Assembly: GCA_040381535.1 (NCBI GenBank)
Contig: JBEIHF010000008.1
Location: 1 to 64,000 of the forward strand
DNA length: 64,000 nt
Reading direction: 5' to 3'
From: Micavibrio_A sp040381535
Lineage (GTDB): Bacteria > Pseudomonadota > Alphaproteobacteria > Micavibrionales > Micavibrionaceae
In this document: positions 42,924 through 52,308 of the stretch, one piece after another
Position numbering within the stretch: the first letter of the stretch is position 1
Layout: each line of letters begins with the position of its first letter
Notes under the pieces: generated by a model
What the model saw: only the letters and a program-made list of their open reading frames with translations
Database searches by the model: none
What the model was told of the DNA's origin: nothing
Program-made: the position numbers and the translations under genes

Positions 42924-45900
42924 ATGAGTGAAATATTGGATGAAAGCGATGATGGCGCACAGGGTTTCTCTGTGCGTTCTTTTGCATCCGAAGCGCCCCG
43001 CTCGCTTTACACCAACACCAGCCATTATGCGGTGACACAATCGCACGCTGTTTCGTCCGCTGCTTCCCAAACGGCCTCCGCCCCAATCGTTATCAACAAT
43101 GTATCCGGGATGGCTTTGGGCATGCCCACCGATGCCGATGTCACGACCAAGCAATGGCATTTGACGGGCACATGGGGTATTCAGGCGCAAAATGTCTGGC
43201 AAAAATATACGGGTCAGGGAATCCTGATCGGCGTGTTCGATGACGGTTTCGAATACACGCACACGGAACTCGTGAAAAACTACCGCACCGATCTTGATAA
43301 GGACGTGCTTCAGAACGACAACGATGCGGCGGCCGCCGATGCTGATGACAATCACGGCACGTCCGTTATGGGTACGATCGTGGCCGATGACAATGGCACG
43401 GGCACGGTGGGCGTTGCCTTCGATGCACAGGCCTTTGGCGTGCGTCAGGGTTTTGGTGCGGAATTCACCTTAAACCAGACCGTTGCGGGCTTTCAGCATA
43501 TGAAGACAGCCGGCGCGGATGTCATGAACAATAGCTGGGGCTTTTCGACCGCTTTTTCCGATGACGCGGGCAAAGAATTTTCCGGTACGGATATTTATGC
43601 CGCGACCAACGCTATGAAAGACCTTGCCGACACGGGCCGCGGCGGCAATGGTATCAATATCGTTTTTTCGGCCGGCAACAACCGTACGGGAGGCGATAAC
43701 GTCAATTACCACAACTTCCAGAACTCGCCTTATTCCATCACGGTGGCCGCCATCAAGCAGGACGGTACGGTGGCAAGTTTCAGCACGCCGGGCGCGGCCA
43801 TTCTGGTTTCTGCAGGCGGCGTCGGTGATTACACGATCGACCGCATGGGCGCTAATGGATATGTTTCCGGTAACTACACAACCTTTACAGGCACGTCTGC
43901 TGCCGCGCCTGTCGTGAGCGGCGTGGTGGCCCTGATACTAGATGCCAATCCGAATTTAGGCTGGCGCGACGTGCAGGAAATTCTGGTGCTCTCCGCGCGC
44001 AAAAACGATCCTACCAGTGCAGGCTGGCAAACGAATGGCGCGGGCTTGCACTTTAGTCATGATTACGGTTTCGGCGCGGTGGACGCGAGTGCGGCCGTAA
44101 AGCTGGCTGAATCATGGACGATGCATCAGACGTCTGCAAACATGCAGACTTTTACCACGGCGACTTTGAATGCCAATCTTTCAATCCCCGTTATGGGGAC
44201 AATAACGTCCAAGATCAACGTGACCAAAGACATAGATATAGAACATGTTCTGATTGATCTGAACATCAGCCACGCCAAGGCGGGCGATCTTGTCGTTACG
44301 CTGATCAGCCCAGACGGTACAAACAGCGTGCTTATCAATCATGTGAGCAACGGCGCATTCACGAGCATTTACGGCGTGCAGGGTATTGATTTCCAGACTT
44401 CCTCCAACGCGCATTGGGGCGAAGGCAGCCTTGGCACATGGACGCTTAAAATCGAAGACACCATTTCCGGAAACGCAGGCACGCTCAATTCATGGAACAT
44501 GACGTTCATGGGCGGCGCCGCAGGTTCGAAAAACATTACGGGCGAAGGCTCTATCCCGACACCTCCCGTCACACCGACTCCGCCGACTCCGCCCTCCATC
44601 GGTCAAGTGAGCGTAAAATTCACGGCCGGTGCGAAATCCTACACCCACAATTCCAATTTGGCGGAAACGGTCACGATGACCGCCGCGATGATGGGTTTGA
44701 GCACTGCGGCCACGAAATATGTCGAGTTCGCCCGTACGGCCGATAATATGACGCTGGATTTCCTCTCCAACTCCGCGCCCGCCATCGTTTTGTTGGACGG
44801 CAGCGCAAATTCCGAAACCATCCGCATCAAAGGCACGCGCAGTTCGCTAGTTGCCGACATTAAAGGCGGTGATGGCAATGATACAATCTTTGTAGACATT
44901 GCAGGAACCAAAACCACGATCTACGGCGGGAACGGCAACGATGCGATAACAGGTAACACGGGCATCGATACGCTATATGGCGATGCGGGTGATGACGTTA
45001 TCAACGGCGGCACGGGCGCGGACATGCTTTATGGCGGCTCGGACAACGATAAGCTGACGGGCGGCGCAGGTAATGATACGATCTATGGTGGCGATGGCAA
45101 CGATGTTATCAATGGCGACGCCGACAACGACATTATTTACGGCGAAGGCGGCAACGATACAATGTATGGCGGCGCGGGTGTGGACAAACTGTTCGGCGGC
45201 GCGGATGATGATGTTATTCACGGCGAGGCCGACAATGACATCGTCAACGGCGATACGGGCAATGACAGCATTTATGGCGGCACCGGCAACGATACGCTGA
45301 ACGGCGGCAGCGGTAACGATATAGTGGATGGCGGCGATGGCGCGGATACCATCAACGGTGACGACGGCGACGATGTTATGAACGGCGGCGCAGGCATTGA
45401 CCTGATGTACGGCGGCAACGGCAACGATACGCTGAGCGGTGGCAATGATAACGACAAATTATGGGGCGGTATGGGTAACGATGTTATCTTGGGCGGCCTT
45501 GGCTCTGACTATCTGTATGGCGAAGTCGGCAACGATAATCTGGATGGCGGCGCGGGCATCGACTACCTTTACGGGGGCACGGGCAACGACACTCTATCTG
45601 GTGGAACCGAAGTTGACTATCTTTACGGTGAAGACGGTAACGATACATTGAACGGCGGCGATGGTAATGACACCATGACGGGCGGCAACCATGACGACAC
45701 CCTGTATGGCGGCGCGGGCAATGATACGATGGCAGGCGATTCCGGTCACGATTCGATTTATGGTGATGCGGGTATGGATACCATCAAGGGTGGCATCGGT
45801 AACGATACCATTTATGGTGGCACCGAGGTCGACTATCTGTACGGCGAAGACGGCAATGATGTGATTTACGGCGGCGATGGCAATGACAGCATCGTCGGCG

Positions 45901-46412
45901 GCAACCATGACGACACGCTCAATGGCGGTGCAGGTAATGATACGATCAGCGGCGATGCAGGCAATGATATAATTTATGGCGATACAGGCGCGGACAACAT
46001 CAAGGGCGGCCTTGGAAATGACTGGATTTACGGCGGCACCGAAGCTGATACATTATACGGCGACGCCGGAAACGATGTCCTGAACGGCGGCCTTGGCGTG
46101 GACAATCTCTTTGGCGGCGCGGGCAAAGATATTTTCGTAATGGATGATTTTTTTTCAGGCAAAGATTCCATCAAGGACTTTTTATTCAGCGAAGGCGATA
46201 CGCTTGATGTGGAATCCCTGCTCAGCGGATTCTCGGCCGGCATGGACATCAACAACTTCGTCAAAAAATCTGGCACATCCACGGCTACATTTTCCATCAA
46301 CAGCGATGGTATCGGCAATGATTTCGTTGCCGCCTTTACCGTCAATGGTGCTGGCCTCGCCAACAAGAGCGTGCAAGACCTCTATGCCGCAGGCGCATTG
46401 ATCGCAGAGTAA
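42924..46412 (+). CDS. Secreted RTX subtilisin-like serine protease with P-domain
   Basis: This is a very large S8 protease. Its catalytic residues lie in GVFDDGFEYTHTEL (Asp), DDNHGTSVMGTI (His) and FTGTSAAAPVVSG (Ser, about residue 325). A proprotein-convertase P-domain follows (about 410-530), then a Pro/Thr linker (PTPPVTPTPPTPP) and a long block of GGxGNDxxx RTX repeats that bind calcium. The end resembles a type I secretion signal. There is no N-terminal signal peptide, as expected for type I export. The ATG at 42924 follows GGGGAT and is preferred; the frame is open from a GTG at 42879 (1177 residues). No ABC exporter is in the window. Confidence 0.9.
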   Translation: MSEILDESDDGAQGFSVRSFASEAPRSLYTNTSHYAVTQSHAVSSAASQTASAPIVINNVSGMALGMPTDADVTTKQWHLTGTWGIQAQNVWQKYTGQGILIGVFDDGFEYTHTELVKNYRTDLDKDVLQNDNDAAAADADDNHGTSVMGTIVADDNGTGTVGVAFDAQAFGVRQGFGAEFTLNQTVAGFQHMKTAGADVMNNSWGFSTAFSDDAGKEFSGTDIYAATNAMKDLADTGRGGNGINIVFSAGNNRTGGDNVNYHNFQNSPYSITVAAIKQDGTVASFSTPGAAILVSAGGVGDYTIDRMGANGYVSGNYTTFTGTSAAAPVVSGVVALILDANPNLGWRDVQEILVLSARKNDPTSAGWQTNGAGLHFSHDYGFGAVDASAAVKLAESWTMHQTSANMQTFTTATLNANLSIPVMGTITSKINVTKDIDIEHVLIDLNISHAKAGDLVVTLISPDGTNSVLINHVSNGAFTSIYGVQGIDFQTSSNAHWGEGSLGTWTLKIEDTISGNAGTLNSWNMTFMGGAAGSKNITGEGSIPTPPVTPTPPTPPSIGQVSVKFTAGAKSYTHNSNLAETVTMTAAMMGLSTAATKYVEFARTADNMTLDFLSNSAPAIVLLDGSANSETIRIKGTRSSLVADIKGGDGNDTIFVDIAGTKTTIYGGNGNDAITGNTGIDTLYGDAGDDVINGGTGADMLYGGSDNDKLTGGAGNDTIYGGDGNDVINGDADNDIIYGEGGNDTMYGGAGVDKLFGGADDDVIHGEADNDIVNGDTGNDSIYGGTGNDTLNGGSGNDIVDGGDGADTINGDDGDDVMNGGAGIDLMYGGNGNDTLSGGNDNDKLWGGMGNDVILGGLGSDYLYGEVGNDNLDGGAGIDYLYGGTGNDTLSGGTEVDYLYGEDGNDTLNGGDGNDTMTGGNHDDTLYGGAGNDTMAGDSGHDSIYGDAGMDTIKGGIGNDTIYGGTEVDYLYGEDGNDVIYGGDGNDSIVGGNHDDTLNGGAGNDTISGDAGNDIIYGDTGADNIKGGLGNDWIYGGTEADTLYGDAGNDVLNGGLGVDNLFGGAGKDIFVMDDFFSGKDSIKDFLFSEGDTLDVESLLSGFSAGMDINNFVKKSGTSTATFSINSDGIGNDFVAAFTVNGAGLANKSVQDLYAAGALIAE
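44860..46130 (+). repeat. RTX nonapeptide repeat array with a 216-bp higher-order duplication
   Basis: About forty degenerate 27-bp units encode GGxGxDxxx calcium-binding repeats. A higher-order period of exactly 216 bp (72 codons) is visible: blocks beginning with the codons for TEVDYLYGEDGND start at 45606 and 45822, and a third, partial one (TEADTLYGDAGND) at 46038. This indicates recent internal segmental duplication. Confidence 0.85.
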
Positions 46413-46588
46413 TAGCTTGCTGCCGTGCTTCAAATATTATAGTGTCCATTTTTTTATAATTTACGTAATATTACTTATTCGTTCGCTCATAGGCTCGGGC
46501 AAAGTCATCTGCCTGATAATTCTTGTATTTTCATGATAAAAGCCCGATATAGCGCATCCAAACCCACTTCGGAACGATAAGCAGTATT

Positions 46589-48463
46589 GTGTTAAGCATT
46601 GCCAACCTCACCTATAAGATAGGTACCCGCACTATTATTCAAAATGCCAGCCTGACCGTTGTCGACGGTTGGAAGGTAGGTGTCATCGGTTTGAACGGTG
46701 CAGGCAAATCCACTCTTTTCAAATTAATCGCGGGAGAACTTCAGGCTGATGGCGGCACGATAGGCTTGAACCAGCGCCAGCGCTTGGGAATGGTGCGTCA
46801 GGACACGCCTGAAACCGATACGCCGCTGATCGATCTGGTTATGGCTGCCAACGAGGAGATGTCCGCGCTGTGGAAGCAAAGTGAAACCGAAACGGATCCA
46901 AATAAAATCGCCGAAATTTTTGAACGGCTCGGTGAAATGGATGCCTATGCCGCTCCTGCCAAAGCCGCAACGCTCCTCACCGGCCTGGGGTTCAAAGAAC
47001 ACCAACTGACCGAGCCTTTTTCGTCTTTCAGCGGCGGCTGGCGTATGCGTGTAGTTCTGGCGGCGGCGTTGTTTGTCGAACCTGAATTCCTATTGCTGGA
47101 TGAGCCTACCAACCACTTGGATCTTGAAGCCATCATGTGGCTGGAAACCTACCTAGCCTCCTATCCGCACACTTTGATGGTTATTTCGCACGACCGCGAA
47201 TTGCTCAACAAATGTATCGACCATGTTATCCATGTCGATAAACAGCAACTGACGCTCTATACGGGTAATTACGACACGTTCGAACGCGAACGCTCGCTTC
47301 GCCTTGGCCTGCAACAAAAAATGCATGAAAAACAGGAGGCTCACCGCGCCCACATGCAACAATTCGTAGATCGCTTTAAAGCGCAGGCCAGCAAAGCCCG
47401 ACAGGCGCAAAGCCGGATGAAGGCTTTGGAAAAAATGGATATCGTGGATGCTGTTATCGCCGAACGTGCCATCAAATTCAGCTTTCCCAATCCGGAAAAA
47501 ATCCCCTCGCCTATGATCACCATAAACCATGCGGATGTGGGCTATGTGGATGGCAATCCTATTCTCAAAAAAGTGAACGACGTTATCGACCGTGACGACC
47601 GCATCGCCCTGCTCGGCGCTAACGGTAACGGTAAATCTACTTTGATAAAACTTATCGCGGGAAAACTCGGCGTGATGAACGGTGAAATTTTCCGCTCGGG
47701 AAAACTGCGCATCGGTTATTTCTCCCAACACCAGACCGAAGAACTGGACGTGGATTCCACTGCCTATCATGAAATGTTCAAGCTCATGCGCCATACAGTG
47801 CCGGATATAACGGAACCGAAAGTACGAGCTAAGCTCGGACAATTCGGATTTTCCCGCGATCTTGCCGATAACAAGATCAGCGCGCTGAGCGGCGGCGAAA
47901 AAGCGCGGCTACTCTTTGCCTTTATGAGCTTCGATGCCCCCCATCTTTTGCTCCTTGACGAACCAACAAACCACTTGGACATAGACGCACGAGAAGCTCT
48001 GGTGCAGGCCTTGAACAATTACGAAGGTGCAATCGTTATAGTCAGCCACGATCCCAACATGGTGGAACGCGTTGCCGAAAAATTATGGCTGGTTAAGGAC
48101 GGCTTCGTGCGTGATTTCGAAGGCGATTTGGAAGACTATCGTAAATTTACGATCCAATCGCGGCGCGACGAACGTAAAGACGAAAAGACGAAGAAATCAG
48201 AGAGCGATAAATCTGAAAAATTCTCGGAAATTGTCGAGATCAAAGCCAAAAAACACGCTGTCAATAAAACCAAACTGCGCGAAACAGAAAAATCTATGGA
48301 GCGTTTAAATAAGGAACGTGATCAGCTTGAAACAATCATGGCCGATCCTGTCTTTTATAATGACGCTAAAAAAATTGCGGATATCCAAAAACTCTATGCG
48401 CAGGTCCTGAAAGATCTGGAAACCACAGAAGAGGTCTGGCTGGAGCAGCAAATTGCTTCTTAA
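46589..48463 (+). CDS. ABC-F family ATPase (Uup/YheS-like)
   Basis: The 624-residue protein has two ABC ATPase domains and no membrane segments. The first has Walker A GLNGAGKST and signature FSSFSGGWRMR; the second has GANGNGKST and signature ISALSGGEKAR. Both Walker B strands end in LLLDEPTNHLD. A linker rich in charge joins them, and the C-terminus forms a coiled coil (KTKLRETEKSMERLNKERDQ). ABC-F proteins bind the ribosome or act in DNA and translation quality control. The start is a GTG at 46589 giving the family's normal MLSIANLTYKIG. It converges with the CvfB-like gene. Confidence 0.95.
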   Translation: MLSIANLTYKIGTRTIIQNASLTVVDGWKVGVIGLNGAGKSTLFKLIAGELQADGGTIGLNQRQRLGMVRQDTPETDTPLIDLVMAANEEMSALWKQSETETDPNKIAEIFERLGEMDAYAAPAKAATLLTGLGFKEHQLTEPFSSFSGGWRMRVVLAAALFVEPEFLLLDEPTNHLDLEAIMWLETYLASYPHTLMVISHDRELLNKCIDHVIHVDKQQLTLYTGNYDTFERERSLRLGLQQKMHEKQEAHRAHMQQFVDRFKAQASKARQAQSRMKALEKMDIVDAVIAERAIKFSFPNPEKIPSPMITINHADVGYVDGNPILKKVNDVIDRDDRIALLGANGNGKSTLIKLIAGKLGVMNGEIFRSGKLRIGYFSQHQTEELDVDSTAYHEMFKLMRHTVPDITEPKVRAKLGQFGFSRDLADNKISALSGGEKARLLFAFMSFDAPHLLLLDEPTNHLDIDAREALVQALNNYEGAIVIVSHDPNMVERVAEKLWLVKDGFVRDFEGDLEDYRKFTIQSRRDERKDEKTKKSESDKSEKFSEIVEIKAKKHAVNKTKLRETEKSMERLNKERDQLETIMADPVFYNDAKKIADIQKLYAQVLKDLETTEEVWLEQQIAS

Positions 48464-48472
48464 GGAAGTATG

Positions 48473-49312
48473 CTAAGGGCTTTTTACGAGTGTTATCTTA
48501 TCTTTTTGGAGAATGATTTTATTGTCTTTATAAAGTTGGCCCAAAGCTTTTTTGTAATTCCCTTTGCTTACCTGATACCGCTCAAAAATATCTTCCGGCG
48601 CGCTTTTGTCGGTCAAATCCGAAACGCCGCTGAATAGCTCCAGATCGGCCAAAATTTCCTGTAAAAGTTTATCCTGCATTTCCCCGCCTTGTCGCTGCAT
48701 GACCAGATCTATCGCGTCATCGGGGCGCACATCTTTAATATATCCTATAACCCTGTAGCCCACTTGTATATCTGCAAGCATGTCGTTCTTATGAATCAGT
48801 CCAAGATGCGTGTTGTCTATCACGGCTTTGCAACCGAGAGGGCTGCGACTACATAGGAGAAGATCAACGGGTTGATTATATTGAAAATGCCCTTCCGCAC
48901 GTTCACTCAAAAAATGATCGAGCTTGCTGCTCGCGCAAATACGACCGGATTTATCTTCAAAAATATAAACCGTATAGGCCTTACCTTTTTCCATGGGAAT
49001 TTTTTGCTCCCTGAATGGCACAAGCAAATCTTTTGCCAGCCCCCAATCCATAAAAGCGCCGATTGAATTGGTATCAACGACCCTTAAATGGGCGCATTCG
49101 CCCACTTCAGCAAACGGTTTTTCCGTTGTTGCAATGATGATATCTTCTGAATCCATATAGAGAAAAATATCCAACCAATCATCAAGCTTACTCTCTGATG
49201 GAACATATCTTTTCGGCAACAGAATTTCTCCGAACTCTCCACCGTCGAGATAAACCCCGAAATCAACCTCTTTAATAATTTCCAGCCGTGCTGTTTTGCC
49301 TATGGAAAGCAT
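48473..49312 (-). CDS. CvfB-like S1-domain RNA-binding protein
   Basis: The 279-residue protein matches the CvfB/YitL plan of three S1-like OB folds and a C-terminal winged helix. The first S1 reads IGKTARLEIIKEVDFGVYLD, the second LRVVDTNSIGAFMDWGLAKD, and the third YRVIGYIKDVRPDDAIDLV. The winged helix ends in YQVSKGNYKKALGQLYKDNK. CvfB binds RNA and affects virulence-gene expression in staphylococci; the role here is unknown. The 292 bp between this gene and the next contain only a weak minus-strand frame that I do not support and must hold two divergent promoters. Confidence 0.9.
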   Translation of the reverse strand: MLSIGKTARLEIIKEVDFGVYLDGGEFGEILLPKRYVPSESKLDDWLDIFLYMDSEDIIIATTEKPFAEVGECAHLRVVDTNSIGAFMDWGLAKDLLVPFREQKIPMEKGKAYTVYIFEDKSGRICASSKLDHFLSERAEGHFQYNQPVDLLLCSRSPLGCKAVIDNTHLGLIHKNDMLADIQVGYRVIGYIKDVRPDDAIDLVMQRQGGEMQDKLLQEILADLELFSGVSDLTDKSAPEDIFERYQVSKGNYKKALGQLYKDNKIILQKDKITLVKSP

Positions 49313-49604
49313 GAATTGAAACCTTCTTGAGGAGGCGATCTAATGTCGCCGCCAATCCTACCGTAATAGATATTCTTAAAATAATCGCGCGAAATTATGG
49401 TACGGGAAGTCATTTCATGGATTTTGTGCCCAAGGGTAGAATAAATGACTAGGGCTGCAGTCATTCGGTAACTTTTATCCAGCAATAGGCTTATTAAAAA
49501 AGCTTCTATTTTCATAGGATGTATCAAACTTTTATCCCCTTCAGCTTCACTTCAGATTGGGGTGGCAGCATGAAACAGTCGAACAAAAAAAAGGCTGTTC
49601 CATC

Positions 49605-50303
49605 ATGTTTAATCTGGATTACCAAGAAGGCGGACATAGTACCGGAACTTTGTCACTGACCGAAGGGGCTTGGATGGGGCGGCTAAACGCAAGACCCACA
49701 ATTGTTTCGATTGCTCCCACCTTTGCCAAAGACAGTAATGCCGTGGAAGATTTTATCATCAGCACCTACGCAAAGGCATATGGCGCAAAAATTGGGGTCC
49801 ATTATCCAATTCTTATGAGTGTCAGGAACGAAGCGGGAAATATTCTGGCTGCGCTCGGATTCCGCTATGCAACCAATAACCCTCTTTTCCTCGAGCAATA
49901 TCTTTCCCATCCGGTTGAAGAGATTTTGGATGCGCCGCGCTCTACCATCGCCGAAATAGGAAATCTGGCGTCTTCGGGCGGCGGCGCTTCTGTATTTTTG
50001 TTTGCGGCTTTGTCCGCCTATCTGAACGGCAAGGGCCAGAGCCATGCCGTCATCACAGGAACGAATTTTATCGAGAAACGATTGCGCGCGCTAGGATTGA
50101 AACCCACGCGTCTTGCCGCCGCCAATCCAGATCTGTTGCTGCACAAGGATGAAAACTGGGGAACCTATTACGATACCGATCCCCATGTTCTGGCAGGACA
50201 GGTGGATAGTGGTTATCACCGCCTTCAAAAGGTTTTGGGGGCCACCTACACGCAAAGTAGGCCGCGACTTCTTCCACGCCTTCATTACCGGGAGAATTTT
50301 TAA
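49605..50303 (+). CDS. Thermostable hemolysin family protein
   Basis: The protein (232 residues from the ATG at 49605; the frame is open back to a TTG at 49557) matches the T_hemolysin family by its ordered landmarks: FIISTYAKAYGAKIGVHYPI, LAALGFRYATNNPLFLEQYL, the diagnostic AEIGNLASSGGGASVFLFAA, and ENWGTYYDTDPHVLAGQ. Family members were named for a Vibrio hemolysin, but the fold is, as I recall, GNAT-like, and these genes often sit with ligases and oxidoreductases. A transferase or synthase role in this operon is therefore more likely than lysis. It is the first gene of an eight-gene operon and stops right at the ATG of the ligase gene. Confidence 0.85.
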   Translation: MFNLDYQEGGHSTGTLSLTEGAWMGRLNARPTIVSIAPTFAKDSNAVEDFIISTYAKAYGAKIGVHYPILMSVRNEAGNILAALGFRYATNNPLFLEQYLSHPVEEILDAPRSTIAEIGNLASSGGGASVFLFAALSAYLNGKGQSHAVITGTNFIEKRLRALGLKPTRLAAANPDLLLHKDENWGTYYDTDPHVLAGQVDSGYHRLQKVLGATYTQSRPRLLPRLHYRENF

Positions 50304-51650
50304 ATGTTTTTGTTCACCGCTATAGCGGGGCAACATACTGAGAAAGTCGCGTTGCAAGAGCCCCAGTATCAAATCACATATGGCGATCTTGCTCCGGCTA
50401 TTTCCTTACGCGCGCGGAAATTGGGTGATTACCGCCGCGTTGCGCTGGCGATGAACAATGGCATCGAATGGGTGTTGTGGGATCTTGCCGCACTGTTTTC
50501 CGGCATTGCCCTTGTCCCGATTCCACCGTTTTTTACAAAGGAGCAACGTGAACACGTCCTGCAATCCTCGGGGTGCGAGGCTATTGTAACGCCTGAAGGC
50601 GTCATTCCGTTGCCTTATGCGGCCAAAGAAATTCCGCAAGGCACGGCAAAAATAACATTTACATCGGGAACCACCGGAACCCCAAAAGGCGTTTGCCTAT
50701 CGCAGGACGCTATGGAAAACGTGGCGGGAAGTATTGTCAAAATTTTAGGCAAGGACATGGCTGGAGCGCATTTATGCGTTTTGCCGTTGGGTGTCCTGCT
50801 TGAAAATGTTGCCGGCGTCTATGCAACGCTTCTCGCGGGCGGCACGGTGCATTTTCGGCCACTGGAATCTTTGGGCGAGAATTATACTAACCTTCATAGT
50901 GTAATTCTCGATTCCAAAGCCACCTCTGCCATCCTCGTCCCTGAAATCTTGCGGACTTTAATGGCGCAGGTAGTGGAGCTAGGCCCCTTGCCCGCGCTTA
51001 AGTACATAGCGGTGGGCGGATCGAAAGTTTCTCCCGATCTCATCAGCCAGGCGCGTGTCCTTGGTCTTCCTGTTTTCGAGGGATATGGTCTTTCGGAGTG
51101 CGCATCAGTTATTGCGCTCAATTCACCTGAATATCACCGCATAGGTACGGTAGGAAAAATTCTGCCCCATATCACGTGCCGTATAGAGAACGGCGAAATC
51201 GTAATTCAGAACACGGGATTTTTAGGATATGTGGGAGAGGATGCTCCGTCTTTCATAGAAACAGGCGATTTGGGTCATTTTGACGCAGAAGGCTTTTTGA
51301 ACATCACAGGACGTAAAAAAAATATTCTTATCACTTCATATGGACGCAATATTTCACCCGAATGGGTGGAAGCGGAACTTCTGGCACAACCGGAAATAGC
51401 GCAAACAGTTGTTTTTGGCGATGCGCAGGAACACTTGAGCGCGTATGTCGTACCCATCTCTTCTTTCGTCAATATTGAAGAAGCCATCGCCCGCGCGAAT
51501 TCCCGCCTGCCAGATTACGCCCATGTAAAACACTTTCAACAGACCCCGCCTTTTTCCCCAAAAGACGGAACATTGACCGGAACCGGTCGTCCGCGTCGAT
51601 CCCGTATAATTCAACTTTATCAAAAGGAGAACGCCCGTGACATTATATGA
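50304..51650 (+). CDS. AMP-binding (adenylate-forming) acyl ligase
   Basis: The 448-residue protein is an ANL-superfamily enzyme that activates a carboxylate as acyl-adenylate. The phosphate-binding loop is TFTSGTTGTPKGV, followed by VFEGYGLSECASV, ETGDLGHFDAEGFL and the hinge motif GRKKNILITSYGRNISPEWVE. It is short for the family, with a trimmed N-domain. At the C-terminus the usual catalytic lysine motif is replaced by LTGTGRPRRSRI, with no Lys in the expected place. It could make an acyl-AMP or acyl-CoA for the downstream diiron enzyme or for the hemolysin-family protein. Confidence 0.93.
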   Translation: MFLFTAIAGQHTEKVALQEPQYQITYGDLAPAISLRARKLGDYRRVALAMNNGIEWVLWDLAALFSGIALVPIPPFFTKEQREHVLQSSGCEAIVTPEGVIPLPYAAKEIPQGTAKITFTSGTTGTPKGVCLSQDAMENVAGSIVKILGKDMAGAHLCVLPLGVLLENVAGVYATLLAGGTVHFRPLESLGENYTNLHSVILDSKATSAILVPEILRTLMAQVVELGPLPALKYIAVGGSKVSPDLISQARVLGLPVFEGYGLSECASVIALNSPEYHRIGTVGKILPHITCRIENGEIVIQNTGFLGYVGEDAPSFIETGDLGHFDAEGFLNITGRKKNILITSYGRNISPEWVEAELLAQPEIAQTVVFGDAQEHLSAYVVPISSFVNIEEAIARANSRLPDYAHVKHFQQTPPFSPKDGTLTGTGRPRRSRIIQLYQKENARDII

Positions 51651-52308
51651 ACGCTTAAACAAGGAAACACAATCTGCACGCCATGAACTTTATACAGTTT
51701 CGCAACTGGTAGACGGGCTGAGCGGCAACATCAGCCGCGAAACCTATATCGCCTATCTGACCGAAGCGTACCACCATGTTCGTCACACGGTGCGTTTCAT
51801 GATGGCCATGGGGATGCGTATTCCCGAAGAAAAGAAATGGCTGCATGATGCTATTTCCGAATATATCGAGGAAGAAAAAGGCCATGAAGAGTGGATTCTA
51901 AACGATGTTCAGGCCGCAGGCGGTGATAAGGAAAAGGCACGCAAGGCAACGCCCAATCTGGAAACGCAGGTTCTGGTTGCTTATAACTACGATTACATCG
52001 CCCGTAAAAACCCTATCGGCTTTCTTGGTATGGTGTTCATGCTGGAAAGCACATCCACCCAAATTGCCAATAACGGGGCGGATTCAATTAAGGCCAAGCT
52101 CGGCTTACCGCAAACGGCTTTCACCTATCTTTATTCCCACGGCGCTCTTGACATCAAACATTTGAAATTTTTCGAGCAACTGGTGAACAAGGTAACCGAT
52201 CTCGACGATCAGGCAGCCATCATAGAAGTCGCACAAAATACATTCCGTTTGTTCGCAAACGTGATGCGAGCCATACCTCACCAAAAGGAGATGAAACATG
52301 CAGCTTAA
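51637..52308 (+). CDS. Haem-oxygenase-like diiron (TenA-like, iron-containing redox) enzyme
   Basis: The 223-residue all-helical protein has ligand spacing like the haem-oxygenase-like diiron oxidases (UndA, CADD, SznF). I read E43 in YLTEAYHH, H83 in EEEKGHEEW, E137 in FMLEST, and H168-D172-H175 in SHGALDIKH. Such enzymes use O2 for decarboxylation, desaturation or N-oxygenation of lipid or amino-acid substrates. It starts at a GTG (51637) after AAGGAGA and overlaps the ligase gene by 14 bp. True thiaminase TenA function is unlikely in this context. Confidence 0.85.
   Translation: MTLYERLNKETQSARHELYTVSQLVDGLSGNISRETYIAYLTEAYHHVRHTVRFMMAMGMRIPEEKKWLHDAISEYIEEEKGHEEWILNDVQAAGGDKEKARKATPNLETQVLVAYNYDYIARKNPIGFLGMVFMLESTSTQIANNGADSIKAKLGLPQTAFTYLYSHGALDIKHLKFFEQLVNKVTDLDDQAAIIEVAQNTFRLFANVMRAIPHQKEMKHAA

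Noticed and set aside
44860..46130. Regular short repeats as a CRISPR array
   Set aside because: The 27-bp units are in frame, encode GGxGxDxxx RTX motifs and lack distinct spacers.
44639..46366. Several long open frames on the minus strand opposite the RTX region
   Set aside because: They are mirror frames created by the repetitive GC-rich RTX codons and have no starts, families or context of their own.
49300..49527. A 75-codon minus-strand frame upstream of the CvfB-like gene
   Set aside because: It has no ribosome binding site, no recognisable domain and overlaps the CvfB-like start; I could not support it as a gene.
51637..52308. Thiamine-salvage TenA
   Set aside because: No thiamine genes are nearby, and the metal-ligand pattern fits diiron oxidases better than the thiaminase active site.
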